Shown here: positions 9,521 through 21,510 of the stretch, in pieces
Position numbering within the stretch: position 1 is the first letter of the stretch
Layout: every line of letters begins with the position of its first letter
Origin: Macrocybe gigantea
Lineage: Eukaryota > Basidiomycota > Agaricomycetes > Agaricales > Callistosporiaceae
Assembly (NCBI GenBank): GCA_011319805.1
Contig: SJRY01000302.1
Coordinates: forward strand, 62,001-126,000
Length of the DNA: 64,000 bases
Direction: 5' to 3'
Position numbers and translations under genes: made by a program
The notes under the pieces: generated by a model
Database searches by the model: none
The model's input: the letters and a program-made list of their open reading frames with translations, nothing else
Told to the model about the DNA's origin: nothing

Positions 9521-12500
9521 ACGGTTTCACGTCTGCGGTGGGGTGGAGGGCAGGAGACTCAGTTTCAATGTTGCGGCTCGGAACAGACACCTACATTCCG
9601 TGCTTCTAGACTCTCTTTTTCTCCTCCCCGAACAGACATTCCGCTCCCAAGTTGCCTTGTGAAAGACTTTCCTCTTCCCTTGATACAATAGCCCTGTCTT
9701 TACTCCAACGTGCACAATTGTCGAAATGTTCATGGCCTTGATCGTATAGCTTCGGAGAGTTGAGAAATGTGCAAAATTCCTCGGCTCGCTAGTTCGACAC
9801 GGAGAGAAGACTTCCACTCCAGTTCGAAGAATAGAACCACTAACGGGGATACCTGCAAGTATCATCAAATCGGAACACTGGATACCATATAAGCCATACA
9901 AGTCCGATGCGCTTCAACACGCGCGATGACTTGCCAGCGAAAACAAACAAAGAACGCGAGTTGCGGTGTAAACTAGTCCGTCTCTGGCTGACTGTGATCC
10001 AAGCCGCCAGACAGGGATCTGGAAGCGGCAGGTAATTGTGAGTAATATATCGGAACACTGATGCACGCCTTGCAGACCTTGAAGTTGAACGAGCGAACGA
10101 ATGCACATATCAAGTCGCGTGCAAGCTTTGACGCGCTCGCGCCGCCGACGATGGGCCACATGAATCGTAGCAGCTCGCGATTATTCATCATCGAGCCCTC
10201 GTCCCTGTCCCTCTAGCTCCCGCATTCGAAGATGCACAAGTCCTACATGTCGAGAGTAGAGTGGGTTGTCAGACGTGGTGCTGCGGAGGAGTGGACATTG
10301 GTGGAGCAGTTGAAGACAGTCGACTTTCAAATTCAAAGATGGATTGTGCCTGCACCGCAGATTGAAGGCCGATTGGCGAAAAGCTCTGAAGACGACTTGG
10401 CATGCCGAGTGGATTCCATGGTAGCTAGCTTGTCAGTTGCTCCCGAATAACGCTAACATTGCCGACCGAGGAAAGACTTTTTCACTGCTTTATCTAAATG
10501 AACGAGGTTGAAGGTCTATCCGCATGTTCAAAGCAGATGAAACACTTTTATTTCAACGAGTGTGATGTTACTTGTCATTTAACATTCTGTTTACTTTGTA
10601 AAATAGAAAGGGGGAAGAGCAAGAGAAATCTCCCAGGTGACGAATCCGACAATCGGGCCAATGGCCGAGAAGGCAAGATCACCGAATCCGGCAGGTGACA
10701 CCAAGGATGAAAAAAGAAATACAGTGTAAGGGCAGCGAGGGGGGAGGAAAGAGAAAAAAAAGAGCGTGCGCTGGTTTTGGGTTGCTTTCGAGGAATTGAT
10801 GTAAGGATAAAGAAAATCAAGAAAAGGGGAATTTTACAGCATCGAAAACTTTCTCATCTTGACATACGCTTTGGATAGCTGTGCGATGTACGTTTAGACA
10901 AGGAAAAAAAAAAGGCCGACTGCGATCTTGATGAGGATCTTGTGGCGTCATTGGGGCGGAGACCGGGAATGGGCGAAGTGCAAGCCGAAGGCATGGCAGA
11001 CGTGAAAAGGACCAAGTTCCGTCAACAATAGAAGGCAAAGTAAGACCACGGGGTGCACTGTACGTCGATGGCGTTTTTGAGTTGCTTATGTACAGCAGGC
11101 GGAGAAAACTTTCGTTGCCGAGAAACGGAAAAATAGGCGTTGTCTAGAATTGTTGTGTAATTTGCATTGCAATGCCAAGAGAGAAAAAGGAAGTTTTACG
11201 CCTGCATCCAAGTCCGTGTTATTCTGCTCGCATGATCTGTCAGCGCATGATGGCGTCGGGTGAAATGAAGAGGTTGAGGAAATCGGCGGAAGGCGACGGG
11301 GTTGGGGTCGGCAGGGGCTGTCAGTATGTCGGATCATGCAAGCAGATAAACAACCAGACGACTATAGACGCGGAACATGGGCGCAGAATGCGAGATTTGA
11401 TGCGAGTGATGGATGCAAAAGGTCATTAAGCATAATCTGGCGCAACCACTGGACCATTAGACACAGAATAAGAAAAAATAAAATAAAAAGCAGAATAAAC
11501 TTACAACTCCACCAACAGTTACACCAAGAAGGATGAAAGAGAAATAACACAGCGGGATCGTCGGCGACTCCCAATGAGAAAGTGGGTTGAGATGCGGAGT
11601 CGGGAAGGTAGATGAAGCAAACGGCCTTGTTATCCATTGATGCTGAAGGAAAGGCAAATAAGTGGAGGGGGGGATATGCCGGGAAGAAAATGAATAAAGG
11701 CGGCGAAGGAAATAAAATTAAGGAAGGAAAGCTATGAAAGCATTGGAGCCACCGAAGGTGCAACGCAATTAGCCTTGCCTCATCTAAGAAGCACGTAAGA
11801 AATACAGAAAAATGGGAGGAAACCAGCCAGTCGTAACATGAGGAAAAAAAAAAAAAAAAGGAACAAAAAAGAGGATGCATGCAAAGTTGTACAAGTGCAA
11901 GGGCCCTCCAATTTCGGGAAAGAAAAATAAAATAAAAGGAGTAGAATCAACGGGTGCGGGAGGAGTTGAAAGAGGCGAAAGGGAGTAAGAAACGGGGAGA
12001 GGGGCTTGTTGGAATTATTCGATACAACTGGGGTTGTCATTAATAAGAAGGGGGTGGACGAAAAGACGAAACACCTAAAACTATGATTCAAGTCCGCACA
12101 TACAAGATGAAGGGGTGCGGAGAAATATCCACGAGTTTGAAGGGAAAAGAAGACATAGAAGGTAGCCGAGAGAAGCTAGTCGCTCGCCGGGAGATGGCCA
12201 ACGAGAGCAAAGGGCGACGACAGCAGCCGAGGCGGACGTGGCGAGGGCGCTTGGGACAAAGGCAACCCTCAGTCAAGAGAAGCCAAACGAATAATAGTAG
12301 CCGATATATGTTAAATAGATAGTTACGATATGATTGCTGGAAGACCTCGACGGATCCACCACCTGGCCAAAATGTGCTGTGCATGGGCGAAGAATCGCTG
12401 TTGGTGTTCGTATGGACAATATGTGCACCAGGAAGGATAAAGAGACTTTGTGAAGCCGGTGTAAGAAAGGAGACTGATGTTACATCGATTTGACTTGATT

Positions 12501-13030
12501 TGGTCTTGAGAAGCGTTTGTCTTTTGACTCCAGAAGTTGAATAGAGATATATGAGGGATGAGACCCGAACCCAGGTTGAAGGAAAAAGCCCAAAGAGACT
12601 TTCGACAGCGTGCAACATGTGACAAAAACGAGGGGTGGCGCAGTCCACCGTGCCAAGGTTGAAAAGAGTGGCAGCGACCGGAGCGTGACCTTCATGAGTC
12701 GTCAAGAAGACGGGTGGAAAGGGCGAAGAGTGTGGGAATAGAGTGCAGTTGAGAAAAGACCCACGAAGGGGAGAAGGTGGGTCGGTCGCACGGAAAATGT
12801 CACCGAGAACACCCCGACTTTCGAAAGAAAAAAAAATCCAAACAAGGTGGAAGAACAATCCATTGAGGATCGTGAAAAATTAGCGCGCGGATGTCCTGAG
12901 AGCGATGTGATACCGATAACCGAATAAAAACTAGACTTTTGGACCAGTGACTTTTCTATACCTTTGAACACCGAATAAAAGCTAGTAAGCAGACTGACGA
13001 CACGCCCAAACAGGTAACCAACGTACCTCT
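9521..13030. other. gene-poor region with strong purine skew
   Basis: This is 3.5 kb without a supported gene. From about 10600 to 12900 the plus strand is strongly A/G-rich, with long A runs (for example around 11844-11859). The minus strand therefore gives Phe/Leu/Ser-rich spurious open frames. It may be trailer or pyrimidine-rich leader sequence of minus-strand transcripts, but nothing seen proves transcription. Confidence 0.45.
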
Positions 13031-14518
13031 TCACACGAACGTAGGATCAGGCAGCTCGTCCGGGCTAGGTGAATTCTGGAACGTAGAGCTCGCGAAATAT
13101 CCAGAACCCTGAGCTTGAAGCTGCGCATGGGCCTGCGCCTCTAGTTGCCTCTCCTTCAGGGAGCTCGGATTAACTGAAAGGGATGTGCGCAAAGGTCCAA
13201 AAGCGTCGGTAACTGCTTCTCCAACGGGCATGCCATGTCCACGAGGACTCGGGATAGTCGAGAAGGACGGAACTGATTGGCGTTTGGCCGGTTTCGGTGG
13301 CGACCTACGCTTGCCAGCGCCATGTCCGGGTGGAGCAAAGGCGGCGACACCGTTGTTGCGAGCCAGAGCAAAAAGCTTGGCTGTGTCAACTGACGTCGCA
13401 TCTTCACCCGAAGCTTCATCTGAGCTCATGTGGAAAACACCACCTTCGCTAGGAGAGCGTCTGTGATTCCTGCCGTGGCCTGCTCCAGTGTTGGCCTTGG
13501 ATGCCCGTTGCTTGCGAATAGGCAACGCACGTGGTTCAGTGGCAGGCTGACGGATCGTAATGGTGCGGGGGGGGTGGCAGGTGGCGAGTGACCGTCTGTG
13601 TTATTGGCAAAGTGATCGTTGTCTGAGTAATCACCGGCGTCCGTCATGTCGTCACAGATGGGGAAGTCCCATGCTTGGATGCGCGAGTCGTTAGTTACTG
13701 AGGATGGAATGGACTTGTGATTGCGTTTGGTGGGAGGTTTATGAGGCGGGAGAGGAACAGAACGCGAAAGCTGCTTGGTTACGTTCGCTTTGGTTTGGGA
13801 GGTCGGAATGGGAACTGGATGTGCATTGTTAGCTTGCTTTGATGCAGGGCTCTGATGGGTGTTTGCGTTCGTGGAGGAAGGGAGATGCTGGTGCTGATGA
13901 TGCTGCTGCCTCCTGCGAGCTAGCTTGCCTGAAGGTCGGACTGCCAGCATCGGAGATGTTTGAGAAGTAATGGTGGAGGAGACGAGGAAGGGATCGGCGC
14001 TCGATTGATCGCCGGAGTTAATTAACGTCGTGCCCTCTGCCTGCGAGGTACTATTGGCGGGGAGGAGCTGAGAGGGAGACTCTTGGCGGCGGGGGTGTCT
14101 ACGAGTAGAAACAGATTCGCTCCTGAACATAATTGGATGAAATGTGATCAGAAATTTTTCTGCAATGGCCTAAATACACAGGAATGAACAAAGATCCTCA
14201 CCTTGTGGAGGATTGTTGCTTGTCTTTGACTTGCCTCCCCCGGGCCGGAGTAGGGGTTGCGGGTGGCTGCTGGGTGTTGGCATTGTTATGCTTGGGCCCG
14301 GCAGGCCTTGTGTGGGCAACTGCTGCAGGCTGTGTAAGGCGGGGCGAGCGTTGCTGAGGCTGATGGCGGACAGGCTGTGGTTTTGATAAGGACAATAGGC
14401 CCGGTATTTTGGTGGGCTGAACCACAACAGCTGGAGGGGCTGATGGATGTCGACGGTGGTGTAGGGGGTGGTTTATGGGTGACATTGGAAAAGCAGGGGG
14501 TTTCTGAACCAGCATCAT
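13031..14518 (-). CDS. PNRC/EDC1-like proline-rich protein (decapping-activator motif)
   Basis: Exon 1 (14518-14202) starts MMLVQKPPAFPMSP. A 79-nt intron (14201-14123) is followed by one long exon to the stop at 13031. The protein is low-complexity, rich in Pro, Gln, Ser and His, and probably disordered. Its C-terminus YFASSTFQNSPSPDELPDP matches the short motif of yeast Edc1/Edc2 and animal PNRC proteins (Y-A-x-x-F...SPxPxxLPxP), which binds the EVH1 domain of Dcp1 and activates mRNA decapping. I infer the same role here. A G8 run (13567-13574) breaks the frame between SPPATPP and RTITIRQPATEPRALPIRK. One more base restores it, and no intron fits. The motif lies after the break, so the call depends on that reading. 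Confidence 0.7.
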
Positions 14519-16527
14519 GATTGTGGGGTCGGCAAAAGGGAGGAGTAGGGAAGGGAGGGGGATGAGGAGGAGAAGATGTATGCGGCGAGTTGATAGAGGT
14601 GGGAAGAGCGTTGTCTGTTTGACCTGTAAAAACGGCGTGTCAGCCGCATTTCTCAGCTGCTATTTGTTGTGCTTTGTTGTTTTCCGGTGGCGTATCGCAC
14701 AGCCACCACACCACATGACCAATGCTTCTTGACTCGGCCCTTGTATTCCATGGGCACTTTGTCTCTCCATTGCAGTGTTTTTTATTTCTATGGCTATGTC
14801 GACTTGTATCTTGGATTTTGATGCTGTGGACCTGTTCTCCGGCATGCACAGAATGAACTCTGAAAATGACACAAAAACGCTGACTTATCATCTCCGATCA
14901 CACTCCACTTCTAAATTAAGTCTCAGCCTTGTCCCTATTTCGCTCGTCCTCGAGGCCAGCCAGCGGCAGCATGTCCGACGCTCTCAGTGGAAATTCCATG
15001 CCCTTTCTCCGTCCCCAACGCACTTGCCACTCGCATCACAAACCAATAACCTTTCGCTTGTCTCCCATCAGAACCTAGATTTCCTCTTTCCACTAATCAG
15101 CATCACCACGCCTCACTTTTTCTTCAATCTTCTCCATTCGACTCTCACTGCGAGGGAGATCTGTCAAAGTCACGTCTTCTCGCTTCTTAGATTCTGTTCT
15201 GAAACTTTGCATTGTCCTCGCATCATCCTTACTATCCCCATCTACTCACAACACTTAGACACATTGCGATCAAGACCCTTCTTCCATTCCTCGTGACTAG
15301 CGGTAGTCAGTTTAATTGACCTTCTTCAGCCAACTGGACCTCGGTTTTCGCAACAGGCCTCCTTCTATCATCATGCGACCACAGCAACCAGGAGAAGAAA
15401 CCAAACCACAACGGCATGACATCAAGGGTTCACAATACAACTGGTCTCCGCCACTTCAAGAACTTGACCAAATCGCCAATCAATCATCTTCTAGTCGACA
15501 CGCCTGTGGTTGCCAAGGCCTTTCAGACGTATCGTCTTTAATCATTTCAATACGCTGTGGCCGCTAGCATGTAGAATAACAAGGCCTTTCCCCGCACCTC
15601 CGTTTCGATAAAGAATTGTTCCTGTTCTTATTCGCCACCTATCCCTGGATTTTAATTTGCATTTTATCTCTCGCGTTGTATTGCCCTGAAGGGATGTCAT
15701 GAATCATCTAAGCGGCTCTATTGTGTCCAGACAACCCCGAATTGCGGAGCTGGCTGGTCCTCAAATGAACAAACGTCACCTCCCCGCCCAAAGCCTCTGC
15801 GTCCAGTTCTGCTTCCTCTTGTCCCACCTGTCCGAGGTGGTTCTTCCTCTCCATCGGTCCTTTTATTGCAAACTCCACTCGGCCTTTTTTGGGGAGTCAT
15901 AGGTCGGCCGCGACCTACTTAAACAGATGTCCTCGGACTTGAAGCATGGCGCTCGTACTTATCCAACGTGGCGAAGATAAGAAGCACAGATCGAACTAGA
16001 TCCAACACTAACAGAAACATGCACCTTCATGTTCTATCGGGCTCGTACACTATCCGCGGTGCATTGTTCCCTTTTGACCACTATTCCGCTTGCAAGCCTA
16101 CCAGGTCTGCGATCATGATTAGCTTGAGCTGCTGTCGGTCCAGTCAGTCATGACAATCCGCCGGTACGCCATTGTTTAAAACCTTTAATCGGAATACAAA
16201 TACGTTGATGTCGGCATTAAAGTTCTGGGTTCTGGCTTCGATAGAACGGCTTCGCTCAATCAGCTTGATCTCAACGTCGAAAACAATGATAGTCTTAAAG
16301 TATCACAATTACGCAAGGATGAAATGGGACAAAAAGAAGAAAATATTCGATGGATAGATTGATTATGTCGACATTTCCGGTGATGGTGTACGATTTTTCA
16401 AATTCATCTCTCCTTCCCGTCTCGCTTTCTCTTGCCCTGCCCACTTCCACTCAATTCGACAACTCGCATGAATGATTCTAGAGCGGACCGATGGTCGCGC
16501 ACGACGCCATTGACCTCATTCACCCTT
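14519..16527. other. intergenic region, C/T-rich leader of the PNRC-like gene
   Basis: The minus strand just before 14518 is pyrimidine-rich, as is common in fungal leaders and promoters. The rest (about 14900-16500) has only short open frames without domains. It is also the 3' flank of KGD2. Confidence 0.4.
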
Positions 16528-18408
16528 TCAAGGAGGGGCGAGGAGCATCTTTCTAGGATCTTCAATATAGTCTCTCACTTTGACTATAAAGAGCAGAGCT
16601 CGTCAGTGATTCGTGAGACCAGAACGGAGAACAATTGGATCTCACCAAGGAAAGTGACAGCCTCTCTACCATCCAACAGCCTGTGATCGTACGTTAGAGC
16701 GACGACCATAATGGGTCTGATGACGATCTGGCCATTCACGACAACAGGCCTGTCCTTGATCGTGTGCATTCCTAAGATGAGGACGTCAGCCATTAGTGAT
16801 ACCAAAACATCTACACGGCACGTACCGAGTACAGCAGCTTGGGGCAAGTTGATAATAGGTGTTCCATACAACGAACCAAAGACACCGCCGTTAGAGCTGC
16901 GCAACAATCACCACACATCAGAGCATGGACAAACGCCATCAACATAAATCAACATACATAGTGAAAGTTCCGCCAGCCATGTCTTCTAGGGTGAGTTTAC
17001 CGTCGCGGGCCTAGACACGCACAAAAAGAAAAAATCACGTGAATCAGCCCTGCGCACTCCTTCGAAAGAGCAAAGATACAAACCTTCCTTCCCAGTGCCG
17101 CAATCTCCTTCTCGACCTCGATGAAACCCATCTTTTCCGCATTTCTGACCACGGGCGTAACGAGGCCCTTAGGTGTCGCGACGGCGACGCTCAAGTCAAC
17201 ATAATCCCTGTACACGATCTCATCACCTTCGATCGACGCGTTCGCGGCCGGAATCTCCTGCAGCGCAAGCGTGCACGCGCGAGCAAAGGCAGACATGAAT
17301 CCGAGCTTCACGTCGTGCTCCTTCAACACCGCCTCCTTGTACTTCTTGCGCATCTCCATCAGCGATGACATGTCGATCTCATTGAATGTTGTCAGCGATG
17401 CCGCAGCGTTCTGTGACTCCTTGAGACGCTCCGCTATGCGCTGACGCATGCGCGACATCTTGACCTATCCATATGCACCACGTATTACGAATGAGTGGGT
17501 GCCGGAAGGGAAGATGGCGGCAACATACCCTAGTTTCATTCCTGGTCCCGAGCGCGAGTGCGGGACTGGGAACGGCCTCCTTCTTCACTGCCTCCTCCTT
17601 GGGAGCCTTTTTGCTTTCCTGAGCAGTAGGCTCTGAGACGCCACCCCTTGTCTTATCGGCCGGTGGCGCGGGGGTTCCGGAAGCTTCTTACCCACCTGCT
17701 GTTCGCGAGGCTCCGAGACTTCAGCCGGTTTCTCTTCTTTGGGAGGCTGAGCAGCAGCTTTGGAATGATACAGAATATGAAACCTGGCATCTTAGAAGGC
17801 AGAGCAGGGGGTTATTGACTTACCTTCCGGCACCTCGCCGGGTTCGAGAACGAAGAGGTCTTGACCAACGGTGACGGTATCTTCCTCTGCGGCGAGAAGT
17901 TTCACGATAGTTCCGGCCTGCGGCGCATTAACGGATACATCGATCTTTATTATACAAGTGAAAAAAAATGCATGAGTATGGATGTGCGAGCCTGACGTCG
18001 AGTTTGACGTCCGTTACCTTGTCAGTCTCGATGGTGGCGACTTCCTCATCAGCCGTAACAGTATCACCCTCTTTTTTTGACCAGCTCTTGAGCGTGCCCT
18101 CGCTGATGGACTCTGCCATCTGAGGGACCTTGATGGTCTCCGCTGCCGATTATGCACAGCGCATGAGCACCACCGCCATGGTGCGCAACACAGCCCAAAC
18201 AGCACGACACACACCTTGCAAGAGACGAGATGAGTGAAACTGTGCACGTCGCGTACTAGTTCCAGCGAGATTCCTGTGTCCTGTGTGTCACGGAAGGTAG
18301 CAGACCGGAGCAAGGCTGACATGCATACCATCCCCTGGAAAGGGTCGGTGCCAGAGCACGATGAAGAGCGCGGCCGCGCGCAACGGCAACGATACGTTTT
18401 GAGAGCAT
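16528..18408 (-). CDS. KGD2: dihydrolipoyllysine succinyltransferase, E2 of 2-oxoglutarate dehydrogenase (mitochondrial)
   Basis: It transfers the succinyl group from lipoyl-lysine to CoA in the TCA cycle. The start at 18408 gives a basic, acid-free leader ([20 protein letters not shown]), a good mitochondrial presequence. The lipoyl domain follows ([19 protein letters not shown]; lipoylated Lys in ETDK, spliced to [11 protein letters not shown]). Next comes a Pro/Lys/Glu-rich linker with no peripheral-subunit-binding domain, as usual for fungal KGD2. The catalytic domain runs from [20 protein letters not shown] to [12 protein letters not shown] (catalytic His and Asp) and ends [11 protein letters not shown]. 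There are at least seven exons. In the linker (about 17655-17700) either a 45-nt intron or a one-base frame change is needed. It is divergent from the secreted protein at 18668. Confidence 0.93.
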
Positions 18409-18630
18409 TCAGCCTAGTGATAGCAAAGTCAAGGAGCTGCTGGCAGAAGAACGGCGACGGCGGGCGATGTAATTTGTTTGCCAATATTTGTGTCAGCGAC
18501 GAGGTCGCCCGTCGTCGTCAAATCCCGGAATTCGACGATGGCTCAAACTCGGTTTCAGCACGGAGAATGGCCCAACCAGCTGAGCATTCAGTCTGCCCGG
18601 CCGCGGTCCGTTGCAGCTCTCAGAATGTAC

Positions 18631-18637
18631 TATAAAT
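18631..18637 (+). promoter_or_regulatory. TATA box for the secreted protein gene
   Basis: TATAAAT lies 37 bp before the ATG at 18668, within the 259-bp region shared with KGD2. Confidence 0.5.
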
Positions 18638-18667
18638 CATGTCGTGTGCAGTAGCAGATTCCCAGAA

Positions 18668-19716
18668 ATGATGCTGGCTTTGGTCACCCTCGCTCTGCCG
18701 CTTTTCTTCCTCTCCGCCCGCGCGGCGAATTGGTACACTGTCGAATGGGATGCTCCGTGTGTTTCCAAGTAAAAATTGATTTTTTTCATGCCGCGCTCAG
18801 ATCGCATGGATAGCACGTTCACTGCTATGTCAGGGGACATGGTTGTCCCCAAGCTCCCTCAATCAGGAGGTAACTCTGCTTAAGAAAAATATGTTATGCA
18901 TCGGCATTCAACTTATCAGGTACTCCGTACGTTTGGCCTGGACTCCAGAGTGGTAATGGCGTTCTACAAGCTGTCCTCGATGGACGCAGCGGAACCTGGT
19001 GGATTGGTATGCCATAAACTCGGAACGATCAATATGACGCCTTGCTACATATCTCAAAAGGTGACGGGTTTTATGGTACCCCATCTCTTCCTTGGGGCAA
19101 TGGGTTCAACGTCAACCCTGGCGACACTGTTCATTTTTCATTCACTTCCGTAAGTTGGTTTGCCGTCACACGTGAACGCACATTTCACGGCGCCTTGATT
19201 GGTACAGTCTGGCTCGGTGTGGACCTGCACCCTCTCCAGCAATGGGAGATCGGCCTCAACAACGTTGAACGTCACGGGAAACACCATGGACAGGTATTTT
19301 CATCTTTCGTAACCTCAAAGCCACATCTAACCGTCGGCACAGGGCAATCTTTGCCGCTGAGGTAGGAATGATCTCTGGGTTCTAACCATTTACCCTGACG
19401 CATTCTGTCCGCGCCAAGCTCACCGACGTGCCGTTCAACTTTGGTCCCATAACCTATGTATGCCCACTCTTCGTGCAGAATTCCGCTTAATCGTTCGCTA
19501 AGCAGCACCTTTGCAGAACAACATCAAGATTACCACGACAACTGCAGCTTCAGGCTGGTGCGGTAAAACTGCACATCTCGGCAGCTATGTAAACGCCTTG
19601 CAATTGTCTCATTCCTGCTGTCTCATCAAGAATTGCAGCCGTATACTGTCACGGGAGCCTCTGCTTCTGGGAACGCTTGCAGCATCGCCAAGATTGTCCA
19701 GAACAACGCTGCATAA
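18668..19716 (+). CDS. secreted eqolisin-like (ConA-like fold) protein
   Basis: The N-terminus MMLALVTLALPLFFLSARA is a signal peptide. Spliced exons give DSTFTAMSGDMVVPKLPQSG, then TPYVWPGLQSGNGVLQAVLD, TPSLPWGNGFNVNPGDTVHF, SGSVWTCTLSSNGRSASTTL and AKLTDVPFNFGPITY, ending in CSIAKIVQNNAA. The order (GVLQ early, PGD-V in the middle, an AIFAAE segment, then FGPITY) resembles the beta-sandwich of G1 glutamic peptidases, whose active site is a Gln/Glu pair. Such proteins are common in mushroom secretomes. I cannot confirm both catalytic residues. It may be a non-peptidase ConA-like relative. About six short introns; internal junctions are approximate. Confidence 0.6.
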
Positions 19717-19941
19717 CGAGCTTTGTGTTTCGTATACTCAATCGAGAGTGTTGTTCTATGCTTCGTCATGTGTTAGTATAAGTACATGGAACAAGTTACA
19801 GTCCAAGAAATTTAGGGACGCATGGAGTCGTTCGTAAAAAAAAAACGATTCGCTGAAACAAGAAGACAAGGGTAGTTGTCACTGCGCTGGTATCCTGGAG
19901 AACACCTCCCTGGTGCGATATTCCCAATATCTAATAAACAT

Positions 19942-21234
19942 TCAAGGACAAGTCACGACCCTGAGGAGCTGGAAAACGTACTTCTTCCTAATCGTATCAA
20001 GCTCACCGCCAAGCTTATTCCAAAGCTGGATGCAGAGTTTAGTAACGTATTTGAAAGCAGAATAATAAGGAATGCCCAAACCTCGATGGCCAGTAGCAGA
20101 TTCTCCTTCCCGCCGTCCTGCTCGCAGACGTCAGCGAGGAACTCCACAGCGCAAACGCACGGTAAATCTGCCGTCTTGGACGGGGGAGGATTTTCTAGAT
20201 CCACAAGGTCCGTGATCTGGTTCTCTTCTACCGACAGCGTATAAGGTTTGACGAATTCCAGCAGCAGAGAGTATGGGAGTGCGGCGGCATCGAGGACGCC
20301 TCGCAAGTAATTCCACGCTGAAAGATTGTTTGGAGCCAGTGAAATGTTCTGCTTCACATAACTAATGGCGAGAAAAGATGGTGTTTCAACACCGCATAGA
20401 ATGTATGAGAAAAAAAACAGACGCACGTCAGCTCCCTCTTGACAACCCTCGCCCTATCCTCCTCTCCCTCCCTCAGCCCAGACTCAAATACTACGAAAAA
20501 GCGATGGTGCCATGCCGAATTATTCCTGACATCCTGCGCAAGCATGAGGTCCACAAAGTCGAGCTCGGCCGTCCACAGGTCCTCATCATTGAGATACGCA
20601 AGGAGCCACTGGCGGTACGACCATGTGTGATAGTTCTTCGCATCCGCGCGCAGCGAGCCCGCGATGAAGCGTAGCTCTTCCTCCGGGTCCCGCGTATTGC
20701 GCGCATCCGAGATCAGCAGCCGCCGATGGTGCCACACTTGGTACGTCTTGAGGTACTTCACCGCGAGCTCGTCCATCAGCTTCAGTTCCATATCTAGAGG
20801 CGACTTGAGCGCCATCAGAGTCTCATACCGGTATTGCCTACGCTCAGAGAGATCGAGATATGGAACGGGATAGATGAGGACAGTGCGGGAGTCAGCATCT
20901 CGTTCTCATGGATCAATCAGGACGAGGCTTTCACCATGCAGAGTAGTGTGCGGGGTTCAGCCGGATGACCTTCTCCGTGAGCTCCAGGACTCTCTCACTC
21001 TTCTCGCCTGTTTTCACAATACCTCGAAAGTAGTCTGTGGCATCTTTATCTGTCCTCAACAAAGGATGGTCAGCGCACAGCACAGGGCATGCAATCCTCC
21101 TCACATTCTTCTGAATAAAAAATTGGCGCGATCGGGTTCTCGTCTTCGTACTGCGGTATGGGAATCACGTCTGACCATTCCGCTCGTTCACTGTAGAAAG
21201 TGGGCGTGCTGGGCCCCGACGATGAGAGTGGCAT
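19942..21234 (-). CDS. RAM2: protein farnesyltransferase/geranylgeranyltransferase I alpha subunit
   Basis: This shared alpha subunit pairs with RAM1 or CDC43 to prenylate CaaX proteins (Ras, Rho, mating pheromones) in the cytosol. The start MPLSSSGPSTP at 21234 leads to FYSEE/DATDYFRGIVKTGEKSERVL. PPTA helical repeats follow: VIRLNPAHYSAW, KTYQVWHHRRLL, KNYHTWSYRQWLL, NNSAWHHRFFVV and NLSAWNYLRGVL. The last exon encodes LWNKLGGELDTIRKKY and ends at 19942. Introns lie near 20824-20935, 20365-20425 and 19985-20040. Length and repeat number fit the family. A Met 26 residues upstream of 21234 is also in frame, but the downstream start gives the usual N-terminus. Confidence 0.9.
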
Positions 21235-21510
21235 GGTTGGTGGTCGCACAAGAAGCGCGCGGTGTCTCGGATGACACAAGAAGTTCAACGGGTCGGATAT
21301 CTCCACTTCCAATTTCTCAATCAGACAGCCATGTTTCTAAGAAACCTTAAGGATAAATCAGATAGCCATACATCGGAATCGAAGCGAGGGTCGGTCTGGG
21401 TATGATTAATAGACAGGACATCATTTGGGAAGCCAACTAAATTGAAGGAGCCTAGGGTTTACAATAGCAAGCATAGAAGAACAGGGAAACGCAAAAAGCC
21501 GTGAACCATC

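Noticed and set aside
9973..10191. Minus-strand frame with two Cys (FKVCKACISVP), possible small secreted protein
   Set aside because: No signal peptide or exon partners; overlapping open frames in all minus frames suggest chance.
11362..11880. 172-codon minus-strand open frame rich in Phe and Leu
   Set aside because: It follows from the pyrimidine-rich strand; low complexity, no domain and no conserved start context.
12088..12858. 256-codon minus-strand open frame
   Set aside because: Part of the skewed region, with no domain; hydrophobic runs come from T/C-rich codons.
14775..15296. 173-codon plus-strand open frame
   Set aside because: Ser/His/Leu-rich composition from C/T-rich sequence; no domain.
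17039..17368. 109-codon open frame opposite KGD2
   Set aside because: A shadow of the succinyltransferase catalytic domain on the other strand.
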